Assembly (NCBI RefSeq): GCF_036324505.1
Contig: NC_086351.1
Coordinates: 9,827,983 to 9,891,982 of the forward strand
Length of the DNA: 64,000 nt
Source of the DNA: Eleginops maclovinus
Taxonomy: Eukaryota > Chordata > Actinopteri > Perciformes > Eleginopidae
Direction of reading: 5' to 3'
Shown: positions 42,556 to 64,000 of the stretch, piece after piece
Layout of the letters: the number at the start of each line of letters is the position of its first letter
Position numbering within the stretch: the stretch's first letter is position 1
Made by a program: the position numbers and the translations under genes
Notes under the pieces: generated by a model
Seen by the model: the letters and a program-made list of their open reading frames with translations, nothing else
Told to the model about the DNA's origin: nothing
Databases searched by the model: none

Positions 42556-44539
42556 TTGACACTGTCATTATTACTGTATGTAAAAAAAAAAAAACTGCTG
42601 TGTGAACATGCCCTATCTGACAATGATATGTCACTTCAGCATTAGTGATGCCGAACAAGCTTCTGATTGGAAAGGATAAGGGGCTTTCATTTTACCATTA
42701 CCAGACTTTTCTAGAATAAAAATCAATGTCATACATTTCTGACCAATAAGATTGCCATCACTTTTATCTTGGTAGAGATGTGTTTTTGTTCTGTTGTCAC
42801 AAATAAATGAAGTAGATCTCCTCACTGTGAGAAAGAGAGAGGGGTGGGGGTTGGGGAGCTCCCAGAAATAAGAGTTTGTAGACCATGCACTCTTTAGTAA
42901 TCAGTGCATTGATAAACAAAGCACATAAACAGCACACAATCCTTTCCCTCCTCGTGGTGTGATGAGTAAGCACTTGTGGCTCTAAAGTGTCTGTATCAGT
43001 GTGCATTTGCCATAAAAGCGAGCTAGTGTGCAGGAAGCCAATGATACATTAAGGCCATAAACTACGAAGATGTACACACACAGCAGAATGAAAACCACAC
43101 AGATGCAGCCCGCAAGATTAACAGCAGAAGTAAAACCCTATAAAACACAGAAAGAAGCTGAGATAAACTGAAATATATGGATGGCAACAGGGGGAAAAGG
43201 AAAATAAGGATGAATCAATGAACATGGCACCGCTTTAAAACTACAACCTGTCTCTTTACAATAATCACTATTAAAAGTCAGTATACTAGAAGCAGTTCAT
43301 TTCTGATCATGAGCATCTTCCATATACTGTACCCCAGCCCCCCCTCTTTTCTCTCTCTGTCTACAGATGGCTATCTTATTATTTCTGACCATGGCTTAAT
43401 GAAACAGAAAATTCTCCTCCGATGGAATCTTTTTGGGGGAGCAATCAGCACTTCACCAATTACATGCATCCATTATCACCTAACGAGTGCTCACTTGCAT
43501 CAAGCAGCGCTTCAACCTGGCTTGCTGACTTTCTCCTCCAATGAAATTAAGGTAATTTGACTTGCCTAACTGTTGTATGTGGAATCAGGGGAGAAGTGGT
43601 AATCATATCTGCCTGTTGAATTTGTCTCTTCAAAACCAATCGGCTCAGTTTGCTTGCACTGGTTTTTAGTGCGGTGTGCTTATTTGCCTCTTTAATCAAG
43701 AGTGGTCTGCTGTGTTTTTGGAAGAGAGCAACAAACCTCCACACCAGTCAGATGAGACACTTGGCAGGCAACTAGGGCTTATCAACATGGCCTACACACT
43801 CTCAGATCTGAAGCAAACAAGCCTGCTTTCCATATTTATTTTACTGCTGACCTTCCTCTCATTGCAACAACAAATACTGCTAAACTGGAAAACCATACAG
43901 ACAAGTTAGGGACAGTCGTGGGCACTTAATCAAATAAAATCATGAATTTTGGCTTGAGGATGGCTCACGAGGGTCCACACATCTAGGAGCATCTAAAGCC
44001 TGTGAATCCTTTAATGCACTACACCACTTTAGTGTCATGCATTAAGTTTATGCCCCATGAGTCCATAACCTATTAGACCCTTTCCTTTTTTTTATTTTTA
44101 AGTACCACCACCTGTTTCGAATGTTTTCTGTCTGCTGAATGGCTGTTACAGATTCTTATCACTAGTATTGTAATGGTTTAGACCTGCACCACCTGCACAT
44201 TGAGAAAGTAAGAGTGGGAGGTACCACTATCTTCTTTAATGTTGCTCCCATATAATGTAGTGCTTCCAATTCATCATTGCTCCAGACTGCTTTTGGTTAT
44301 AAATTGTACATTGTATGGAGGAAAATGTCTGCCGTTTGGTGTATCACCTGGCATATGTTGTTATTAATATGATCTATTTTTTTTTTGGCCTTTTTACAAG
44401 GAAACTTTTTTTGTTGTCCTTTTGCGACAAACTGGAGCGTACACAATAGTAAAGTGTTATCACATGAGCAAATAATAGTCTAGTAACGCATCAAGCAGTA
44501 CACTAAATGAAGCACATTATCACTCATTTTGAGTCATGT

Positions 44540-44790
44540 TTCTGGCCTCCTGATTCGTTTTAGTTCAATAACCGTTTTTGTCTCCACTACTCCTGAGGGA
44601 AATATCTCTTTAACAGCTAAATGCTCCAACAGTTCACCAGCTAGTTGCCAACTGTGTCTGTGGTTTGGTGCTTAGCAGGTAGTGAACAATTAGTTTATTC
44701 ACAGAAAACAGCTGCCAGCTCCAACAGTTTTAGGGCTTTGAGAGTGAATCACAACAGTTAGTTTGCAGGCGGTAAAAAAACACAACTACC
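44540..44790 (+). repeat. probable teleost interspersed repeat
   Basis: Phrases such as AACAGCTAAATGCTCCAACA, TTCACCAGCTAGTTGCCAAC and TTTAGGGCTTTGAGAGTGAA match a dispersed repeat that I recognise from perch-like fish. Ends and class are not determined. Confidence 0.4.
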
Positions 44791-45387
44791 TGAAGGACAC
44801 TTAAACGCTCAATAGAACTGAGGGGAACTGCAGGGTTGGCTGATGATTCTCATTGGGTTCAAGTTCATGTGATCCACTTTTACTATAAAACTTATTGATT
44901 AAAGCCACTGGATAAGTTATCAATATTTCATGAGTTTGTATATTCTTTTCCATTCTCAAAGCAAGATTGGTTAATGCATCTATTATTTAGAAAATGTTAT
45001 CCTTGTTTGGCAGATCCCCTGTCTATTAAGGTCTGAGTATAATTAATTTAGGTCCAGGCCAAACTTGAGCAAAACATTGATGTAAGCTTAAATGTGTAAC
45101 CATTCACAGTATGTTCAAAATAATGACAAGAACTCAAAGCCTCAGCTGCAGGCTGCAAAACCTTTCTTACTACAGGCAGGAAGAAAGGGCTGTGAACAAA
45201 ATGTGCTGAAGGGGAACGATGAAAGCAGGAGGGCCTGAGATTCAGGGTAAAAGGGGCAAATACATAATGAGGCGAGGGGAGAACAAGGTAAAGTCTGAGG
45301 ATATATCAATCTTTATCCCAGTTTTCCAGGATGAACTCCCTTTGGGTCGATGGCATTACTCATGCCTGTATGTGTGCGCGTGCACGT

Positions 45388-45388
<1 letters not shown>

Positions 45389-45443
<55 letters not shown>
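45389..45443. repeat. (CA)n microsatellite
   Basis: About 27 CA units preceded by an alternating GTGCGCGTGCACGTG purine-pyrimidine run. Confidence 0.97.
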
Positions 45444-45445
<2 letters not shown>

Positions 45446-47038
45446 AAACAAGGATGTGGTATAAATAAATGGTGTCCTAGATGTGGTGGCAATGTTTTTT
45501 CAAACATACTGGCCACAGCAAACAGTAAACTCGTGTCCTTCTGATTTTACCACTTCATCTTAAGGATACAAAGCTTCAACATACGAATAAAGTAGATTTT
45601 GTCAGATAACTGTTCAGTTAACTCAGAAAATGTATTGACAACAGAAAATAGATTATTTAGTTCAACTTTTTAAGCTAAATTGGCAAACTTCCTCTTGCTC
45701 CAGGTTTTGTAATGTGTTTGTGGGCTTTCCTTAAGGTTAGTCACCTTGAGTTTTAGGGATTTCTTATTGGAATTGTTTCAATATTTTGTCATATTATTGA
45801 CACAAAACGAATCCATAAAATATTCATATTGATTATGACCATAATTCTAAGATACATTCCTAGCCTACATCGTTTTGTGATAATAAACTAAAATATTTGA
45901 TGTTTACCTGAACCACATGCAGCTTGAGCATTGCACAGTACAACAACAGGCAGTACGAGCTGCTTCAGTGTGTATAATAACTTCAGTTTAAACCTCTGAA
46001 GAGATCCTGGTGAACCAAATTAAGGGTACGAATTTGCATCAATTGGGTATTTGCATTATTGTGTAAACATACTGTTCATTACAACTATCAAACAGCCACA
46101 TATTGTAACAGCTGCTTCTGCCTGGAATGATAAAAAGCATACAAACATGCTAGCAGACACACATGCAACAGAAACAAAAGACATTTGTGTGCACATCATC
46201 TCTCACACATGAACACACAGTGAGGTAGCTGTAGGTCAGTTAGCTCATTTTTCCCGCGTCGTGGTCCAGTGTGGCCCGTGTGAAAATGGCGGAAGCAAGA
46301 GATTGGCTTTGTAGCTGTGGGAAAAAAGCACGAGATGAAAGGGTGCTTCTTGGGTGTTTTTTTTTTAACTTCAGAGATCAAGCCGATGGGTTGTAGAACC
46401 CTGCGGCGCTGCACACATGATGAAAGGGAAACAGCGCTCCCCTTCCACATGTACTGCACGTGTGAAAGCAGTGAGTGCAGATGTACATTAATATGGATGT
46501 TTAACTATTCATTAGATATACTTCTTAAACATCAGAATTAAATGTAAGGAAAACAACACAGTCAGGAAAAGAGAACTGAAAGTAACAATGGAGAAATTAT
46601 CAATAAAAATGCAGTAGAGAGTGAAATCCACAGGGAAAACAGAATGATTTTAAGGCAGGGATAACCAGAGATAGAGTAGAGCTGAGAATAAATGAAATGA
46701 CAGAGTCAGTCAGGGGAAATAGAATTGAAAGAAAATCAAAACAGAGAGACGAAGGGGAACCTGTTATTGGCAGACTACTGAGAGAGATGGAGGGTGAGAG
46801 GTGTGCAGGAGCATAAGGGCCACTGCACTGCATAGCAAGAGACGATGCTAGTGTCGCTAGAGAGAGACAGAATGAGATAGAGAGAGACAAAGGCATAAAG
46901 AGAGTGAGAGAAAGTGTTAAGCCCTGCACCACAGACATGCGTTACAAATCCCCAGGGACCCGGTGGCAGATCAGTACAGGATCAATCTGCTGCACCTCAG
47001 CAGGGACGCAGCACACTCTGTACATGCCCACACACCAC

Positions 47039-47060
47039 TGTGTGTGTGTGTGTGTGTGCG

Positions 47061-47130
<70 letters not shown>
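47039..47130. repeat. (GT)n microsatellite
   Basis: About 46 GT units with two GCGT breaks near the left end. Confidence 0.98.
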
Positions 47131-47131
<1 letters not shown>

Positions 47132-50100
47132 CCATGAAGAAGTGATTGAAGACTGGGAGGTGCTGTAGCAGGAGCAGAAGACAGATGGAGGGGAAAACAA
47201 TAGAGCAGGTAAGGAGTTGAACAGCGATAGATAGCTGTGTTGGGTGCAGATATTAATCAACTGACCAATCCAGATCATGCTTTTTTTTCAACTCCAATAC
47301 AAAAGCATAGTTGAGTAGCATTCACTAAATATAATGTACATTTAATCAAATGAAATTCCTTTCCCTGTATTCTATAATTCATAAAAAGCTCAAAAGCAAA
47401 TACATCACTACTGGCATCTAACTGTACCCAGCACGAAGATAAATGATCGAACGAGAGCTAGAAAATCCCACGTGGGAGATCAAAGATCAGTTTATCTCCT
47501 CCACTATCCCATCATAGCCATTAGAGAGAAAGCATAACACTGACCTCAGATCAGTGTTTGGGGACCTTGATGCAACTGCCTGTAACTCAATCTTATTAGA
47601 GCGTTAAGTCATTACTGCATGTACACACAGAGGCCTCACAATGCAATTAGCCATTAGCCCATCACACTGACAAAGCATGGCTAATTAGCAGATCTCAGGC
47701 GCACAGGGAGCAGAACAAAACATATTTAATATCCCCATCAACACTCTTGAAGAATATCATGTGTCATGTACTGTTTAGATGTTTTGTCATGCTTAGTTGA
47801 GCAGCACTTTTTAGAGGACTTAGTCGTATTTGTGAAGACATTTATAACTAGCTTTGAACCAGATTAGAGATTTTCCACAAAGGATGGGGAAAGATTCAAC
47901 TATTGAGATTCAGTATGTTTTTCTTTTTCTGTTTCTGTCTTCCAATTCATCTGTTCCTTATAAAATGAATTCTGTTCATGAAGGTTAAAAAACACAAGAC
48001 ACCACAAGAAAACAATAAGCTAAAAGGCTATTAATGAAAACATTATTCAACACAGGTCAATGGATGAATTCCCGAAAAGCTGCATCAGGGTCAGGACTGT
48101 TTGAAATTCTGTTCTGATCAGCAGAAACACATCTGTTTGTTGTCGTTCTACAGGGCTGGTCAGACGGCTCTGACTCGGCCGCTGTTAGTGGAGGTTGAGA
48201 GTTGATGCAGAGTTTTAGGTGTGTTGCTCTCTTTGAGGGGGAAAGCAGTGGATTATGTTAGGTCAGCTCTGGCCAGATCAAAGAAAAAGTCTGACAAGAA
48301 CCGAGAAACCTCTGAGAAATATATGCAAGCAAGCATGCGCATACATACACACACAGAAATACAGCGCACACACAATTTGGCAGAGGACTCCCTGTCAGAA
48401 TGCCAAAGAAACTACTCTTTGTAGCTCTCCATAAATTTACTTTGAAGGAGTTCTGACTGGGTAATAGCTTGTATGGAAAATATTGTCACAAGAGAAAAAC
48501 ACACACGGCACAAATTCAATCTCAAAGCCCCTTATTTATAATCGCATTCGTGACAAAAGAAATGGAAGGAAACACAGCACCACTGGCATTAATTAAAGAG
48601 AATCATATTTTATGAAGCAATTCTCAGGAAGTAAGTGCAGCACTGACCCTCCAGCCCCACCCCAGACAGACAATGTCAAATAAACTAACACATTTAAATT
48701 AGGGCATTAGACCAGACCAGTCTGGGCTAGGAGCAACATCACCCTACTAGCAACCCGCCTTAGCAACCCATAAGTAGGCCTATAGTGTTGGCGAGGTTAC
48801 TAGAGCAGAACTGGGCCTTGCACAATGCTGAAAACACACACACACACACACTGGTTTCTGTGGGTATATGTGCCCTGTCACTGTGGAAGGATAAGCTTTT
48901 CATGGTGCAACATGCAAACCCTAGACCTGGTGAGTACAACGTGTGGCACTCCTGTGTTTCCTTGATATAATTCACGGCCGATTCAGCCAATGAAGACCCT
49001 GTTTGAATTCTGGAGCACCACACGTTTTGCCTCCCAGGTAATGGGCCAAATGAGAGGGGATGAGCTTGAGGCTACATCAGGATCTCTTACAAACTCAGGC
49101 ACTAGACCTGCCTGGAGCACACTGCACTAGGCTGGACTGGACTGTTCAATACATACAATTTGACCAGACAGTAAATCTGATGAATCAAAGCAGATTAGGA
49201 GAACAAGATAAATCAAAAGAGGGGCAAGTCAGCAAAATAAAAGAGATTGAACCTGACTGCTCTAAACAGGAATTGATGGATCAGAACAGGCAGGAAGGAA
49301 CAGAGCAGAGTGCAAGACTATAAGGCAAACTCAATAGACAAAAAGCTTGAAACAAGCATAACAGAGAATCTACTCAAATAACCCAATCTTCGAACCAGAT
49401 CTTCCACAAAAGACTCAATTTTTAAGAAATTACAGAAGATATAGTTTGTGTGTGGTGTGCATTGTGTGTGAAGCCACACATGTTCCTGTGTGGGATCATC
49501 GGACTACTTGAGGAAATGCTGCAGCTTAGTGAGGGCTAGAGGAAGATGAGGATCATTGGCTGAGTGATGTACGCATTGTGTGTTAAATATGCATGCACAG
49601 CAAGTGTGTGTTAGTGTTTTCAGAAAAAGCGGGAGGAGAAAAATAGGGGGAGAGGAAAGGAGAATGCTATAGGATCATGCTGCAGTGGACTTCTACAAAG
49701 GATTGATGCACATGCAATACACATACAGTAAATGGCATGTACCCTTTCAACATAAAGAACACAATAAGTACGAGAAAAACACGTAGAGACACATGAAGAT
49801 ACAAGTCTGTCCTGACTGGTTTGAGGCTATTAGTGATATGAAGCTTTTGGAATTACATGCTGGGTAGCGCAAGCTGATGATTTAAGGATTAGGGTGATCA
49901 ACATGATATCAAGACTTTATCATAGACACTTCAAGCCAAACCAGTCCAGTCTAGATCAGTTTAGACAGCATACTCTTCACCACCATGCTGCCCCTCAGCA
50001 CTCTTCCAAAATGAGTGTTTGAATATTTCACCTTACACTGATTAAGCTCAGGACTGAGCAGAGGGGAGCATAGCAGATCTTTGACCAGTGCTTTGGGGAA

Positions 50101-50160
50101 AGTGAAGGACATTATGCTATATTACCCAGCAGGCACCAGGTGGTGGCGGTGCAGAGGACA

Positions 50161-50203
50161 CCATGGCAACACCATGAAAATGCCATGGCAACACCATAGC
50201 AAC
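50161..50203. repeat. tandem pair of CCATGGCAACACCAT units with RFX half sites
   Basis: The 15-base unit CCATGGCAACACCAT occurs at 50161-50175 and 50183-50197, a 22-base period, followed by AGCAAC. GGCAAC/AGCAAC are RFX X-box half-site sequences. Confidence 0.45.
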
Positions 50204-51676
50204 TGTGGCCTCATTTGCTCGCTGGTGGTGTGGTACAGCCCAGACTTGCTACAGTGGCATGGTCGTCAGATACACACTTCAGTCACATCATTAATAGTAA
50301 CAGTGTTCATTAATTATTTCATCAATCAATTAATTGATCATCATCATCATCAACAACAATCAGTCAAAAGGAGCAAGAACACAGTATCTACTGGTCTCTG
50401 TTTTTTGCTAAGTGAGAGACGGACAGAGGAATGAGCTGATTTAAAAAAGAAAAGTGATCAAAGAACAGAAGCAAAAGGTCGATGGTCGGGTTAATTAACA
50501 AAGAGATGTGATCGCCATATGATAAAACTTTAAAAAAAAGAGAGGTGGACAACGTTGAGAGCTTGTTAATGAAAACCAGGAGAATAAACTGCAGAGGAGA
50601 ACAGGAGAAAGTAAGAGACAGAAAACTGTGTGAGAGAAACATACTAATGTGTAAAAGCAGCGTCAAGAGTGTCAAAACGTGATGTTAGGTAGTACGAGAG
50701 GAGTGACAGACTGATAGCTATAGTAGATACAGATGAATAGAGAGTTTAGACTTTTACTTGTCTTTTTTGTCACAGGCACTAATGTCTTCACAGTCATATA
50801 GGAGGAATCGAAATTCAAAAATGATTTCAGTGTCTAGAATCGCTACAAAGCTAAAACATTTAAAACTATTTCATCTAACACTTCCTCCAAATATACCAAA
50901 CTTAACTAATATATATATATACCTGTATGTATATATATGTATATATTTATTTGTACATATATATTTCTTTATAGATAAATGAATTCAAATGATAATTTCA
51001 TACAATAAAATATCTCAGTTAAATCACAGTATAACATGGTACATTCTCAAAAACATAGTATATTTTAATATATTCTTTTTTCTCAGCATAAAATAAATGA
51101 ATTAAACAAAAATAAATAAGCCAGAGGGTTTTTAAGAGTCACTTCTGTTCATGCAGTCACAGACTTAAGTATTAGCGCCTCAATAGAAATCAAAAATGCT
51201 CAATGACATACCAGGTTAAAGCCCTGTTGATTGGTTGAAAATGACTGTGCTCTACTACACAGGAAGCAGTCGAACAGTTGCCGTGGTTTCCACTGTTGGT
51301 GGTGCAGAGTGAGCGAAAGTACTACCTCACTGAACGGTGGCTGCCCTGGGTCCTAAGCATTTGCTACAATTGAACTACACAACCCTCCCACCACAAATCT
51401 TTGAGATTTCATTCAGCTAAACATGCAGTGATTTTGGGGCTTTCCAAAGAATGGGAAATGGCAAAAGCATTTCTCTAAAAAACAAAAACAGATTGTTGTT
51501 AAAAATTGCCCCACACATACCTAGATAAAAAGCAATCCATGTGCAGATAAAAGGTACAGTCTGCCCTCATTTCAGGGCAAAGGAGTTAAAAGGGGAATTG
51601 AGAAGGTCAACTAACCCTTCGATCTGTGACGACATGCACAAACACAACGCACAGTTCCTCTCATAGCAGGTCAACA

Positions 51677-51704
51677 CCCCCATCCCCGCCCCCCCCATCC
51701 CCCC
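51677..51704 (-). other. G-quadruplex-like run
   Basis: On the minus strand there are four G runs of four to eight bases separated by AT, C and AT, fitting the G3+N1-7 pattern. It lies about 2.5 kb past the grin2d stop on the sense strand of that gene. Confidence 0.6.
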
Positions 51705-53052
51705 TCAATCAGGCTATTATCAACAGCATCCAAAAAGCTACAAAGTCTAAAAGTAGGTGTTCTTTTGCTACATCATGTCAAAGCTACATTCAACTACAAT
51801 AGAAGAAGAGCTGGGCTGTGGCTGGTCTTAGTGTGAGAAATGAGGTGGATATGTTGACCTTGTGAAAATGGAGTATATGCATTGCAATGTTGGCAACATT
51901 GGCACAGTTTACACAGTAGATGGCTTTTGGCACAGCTCACAGAAGGTACAATGCTACAGTTCACTTCTTTCCCTCGAACACATAGCATTACGTATTCATA
52001 TTGGTCAGCCAGGGCCAGGTGCTGTGGACTTTAACTCATTTATTACAATCACATCTGACCAAATTAGATTAAACTGATTGTACCTATAAGAGAATCAGTG
52101 AAGATGTGGAACATCTGACTCTGGCTGAAACAAATGATCTGGAGAAAAACAATTACAATGTCTCAGATGCAAACAGATGTGCCATTGCATCGCTGTCACA
52201 TTGAAGGTGGGAATATTGCTCAAAGTCAAACAGTCATCTGATAATCTTGATAACAGGAGTTAATACTGATTGCATTCAGTGAAGTCTCAGCTCTTGTATA
52301 TGCACCTCAAATTGGATCTTAAAACATTCACAGTATATCGTTCAGTCTTCCTGTATTTGAAAGGAAATAGTCAGCAGTACAGGATCATTTCCGGGATAAT
52401 TTCCCCAGCACAAGTATCTGTGGTTCTTTGTTATTTAAACCTTGTTAACGGTGAATTTTATTGTCCATAATAGCAATATGAATTAACATCAAGGTAATAG
52501 TTTTACACATATCAGCAAAATATATTACCAGCAGATTGTGCAGTTACAACTATGGCACGCACGTCTGAAAAATATACAATGAAACTTGTGCTTCATATAA
52601 TCCATCATCTACAATCTCTGCCATGGTACAGTATAAAAGTGGAATACAATAACATCCTAAGGGAGCTGCACTTGGTTTTAATTCCCCTTACTTCATCTGG
52701 ATTAATCTTGACTGGCCACTTTCATAAAAATAATAAATTTCATAGCTGCACACCCCTTGCTCTGTATCATGCTACAATTATTAAACTTACTACAACCCTC
52801 CTGCAACATTTTCTTCAAAGCTAATTTGAATATTATGCAGCCATCTAGTGCCAATTACAGATATTGCACCAATCATCCACTTGATGCACTTGCATGATGG
52901 TGAAGTATGCATTGTTCACATTTGGAAAGAAAAGATGGGGCTATATCTTTGAAAACATATTTCTTCTAAATCAATCTTGCTAAAAAGCGTGGAAATTTGG
53001 CACTGCTTTCAAATTATTCCCACTTCCAACACTAGCCACATCCAGCCTCCTC

Positions 53053-53058
53053 TTTATT
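53053..53058 (-). terminator. candidate polyadenylation signal of grin2d
   Basis: The minus strand reads TTTTAATAAAGAGG about 1.2 kb past the grin2d stop. Further AATAAA hexamers occur to the left, for example near 52459, so the true 3' end is unknown. Confidence 0.3.
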
Positions 53059-53699
53059 AAAACACTAACACAGTGAGAGAAATATATTGATAGATTAAAA
53101 AAGAGGGCAAGGGGAGAAAAGTCTGAGTAAGAAAGAAAAGAAAAGACAGACGTAAAAAAAAAAATCTGCTACATGTCTTTTTTGTTCTTATTGTTATTTC
53201 TCTTTCAAAGTTCAGTTTGTTGTTCAAATGCTCAACTGTGTTCGAGCAGCTCTGGTTGGACCAGAGGAGACATGACAAGCTCCCACAGGCAGGAGGAGAA
53301 GGGGTTCAATCTGATTGGTTAAAGTCTTTTTAGTAAAACATGACATCAAGTAGATGGTCCTGGGGTGGAGCTAGATGGGTCTGATGGTGTCAAAGGAGGT
53401 CAAAGGGCAAACAAATAGCACTTTCCTCATTTCCCAGTGAAAGGTGATCAGGCAGACAGAGTGCATGAGAGAGCTGACTGCATTGCTTTTCATATCAACT
53501 GATTTACAAAAGGGAAGAAGAGGGGGCAGTCTCTCCAAGAAGCAATCCACCAATCCAGTTCAAAAGCCAACAACCAATGAGGACAAGGAGCCAGAGTCAT
53601 TGACCAAGCACTGGCATCTTTTGGGAGAGGGTGGGTCTCTTCACTTCCCACACAGGAGTGTTCTCAAAGCCAGAGGGAGGGAGACGTTTTGAGCATAAA

Positions 53700-53701
<2 letters not shown>

Positions 53702-53784
<83 letters not shown>
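53702..53784. repeat. (GT)n microsatellite, probably in the grin2d 3'UTR
   Basis: About 41 GT units (CA on the coding strand), 460 bases after the grin2d stop. Confidence 0.98.
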
Positions 53785-53786
<2 letters not shown>

Positions 53787-53826
53787 AAATATGACATCAT
53801 TACTCACAAGTCGGACACTACTCTTA

Positions 53827-54243
53827 TCCATAGTTGTGACTCGGGGAGGGGAGGAGAACCGAAGATGACATCACAAAGCTCAATTCTGAGCGGAGGAGAA
53901 GTTCGGGAGCTGCTGTCCCCGCAAACGCAGTCTCGCCTTCGCTCTCGTCGTCATGGGAACCATCCAAGCGGATGTAGCTTACCCTGGTGTGGCGTCTCAC
54001 TGTCGCCCTCACGAGAACGCGAACGATGGAGCGGGTGGCGGTTGCGTTGCTCTCACACAGAGTAGTGCTCGCAGTAGAACTACTGTCCATGTTAGTTCCC
54101 GCAGTGATGGTCGCCATTTGATTACCGATGGTCACCAAGGCAGCCATATCTCTGCTGTCGTCCCTGGCTTCAGCTGCCATGGCACCATGGTTCTCAATCG
54201 TAGTGGTGCTCGCTCCCACGTCTCCCTCTCTCCTGTCCCCCTG
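53827..54243 (-). other. in-frame open stretch after the grin2d stop codon
   Basis: After the TGA of grin2d the same frame stays open for 139 codons up to a TAA at 53826-53824. The translation is mixed in composition (for example RVSYIRLDGSHDDESEGE) and CpG-rich rather than low-complexity. It may be ordinary 3'UTR, or a readthrough extension. The stop context is TGA C, a leaky type, but not the classical TGA CTA. Confidence 0.3.

Positions 54244-64000
<9,757 letters not shown>

Overview
The window is vertebrate nuclear DNA, almost certainly from a ray-finned (teleost) fish. It has split genes with GT-AG introns, a compact gene layout, very many long (CA)n/(GT)n arrays, and diverged copies of interspersed repeats that I recognise from fish genomes. 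All recognisable genes lie on the minus strand, so they are read from right to left. Only three genes can be supported, and all three encode parts of the neuronal glutamate synapse. The species and the a/b teleost paralogue status cannot be read from the sequence.

Layout, right to left (5' to 3' of the genes). (1) grin2d: the last four coding exons (63144 down to 54244) encode the end of the ligand-binding S2 lobe, the M4 helix and a very large single-exon cytoplasmic tail ending in the PDZ ligand SSLESEV. The 5' part of the gene lies beyond base 64000. (2) About 15 kb of intergenic DNA (39.4-54.2 kb) holds microsatellites, a fold-back repeat and possible regulatory motifs. (3) prkcg: sixteen coding exons (39386 down to 25103) join with consistent reading phase into a complete 700-residue conventional protein kinase C gamma. 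(4) About 4 kb of intergenic DNA. (5) cacng7: five coding exons (16980 down to 11493) give a 338-residue type II TARP gamma-7, with a probable non-coding first exon near 21120. (6) The left 11 kb has no recognisable coding exon. It holds a small MITE-like element, several microsatellites and a CpG-rich patch with a strong splice donor near 5998 that may be the start of a further minus-strand gene.

Functionally, GluN2D is an NMDA receptor subunit, PKC gamma is a neuronal kinase downstream of glutamate/calcium/diacylglycerol signalling, and TARP gamma-7 is an AMPA-receptor auxiliary subunit. In human, PRKCG and CACNG7 are adjacent on 19q13.4 and GRIN2D lies some megabases away on 19q13.3. Related GRIN2/PRKC/CACNG sets exist on human 16p and 17q. 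The direct adjacency of all three here fits retention of an ancestral block (inference).

The most notable signals are a near-consensus RE1/REST silencer in the probable cacng7 first intron, the greatly expanded lysine- and glutamate/aspartate-rich GluN2D tail, a 139-codon open frame continuing in frame past the GluN2D stop, microsatellites that abut prkcg and cacng7 splice sites, and transposon copies carrying CRE and RFX-type motifs. I saw no tRNA or rRNA gene, CRISPR array, prokaryotic element or viral gene.
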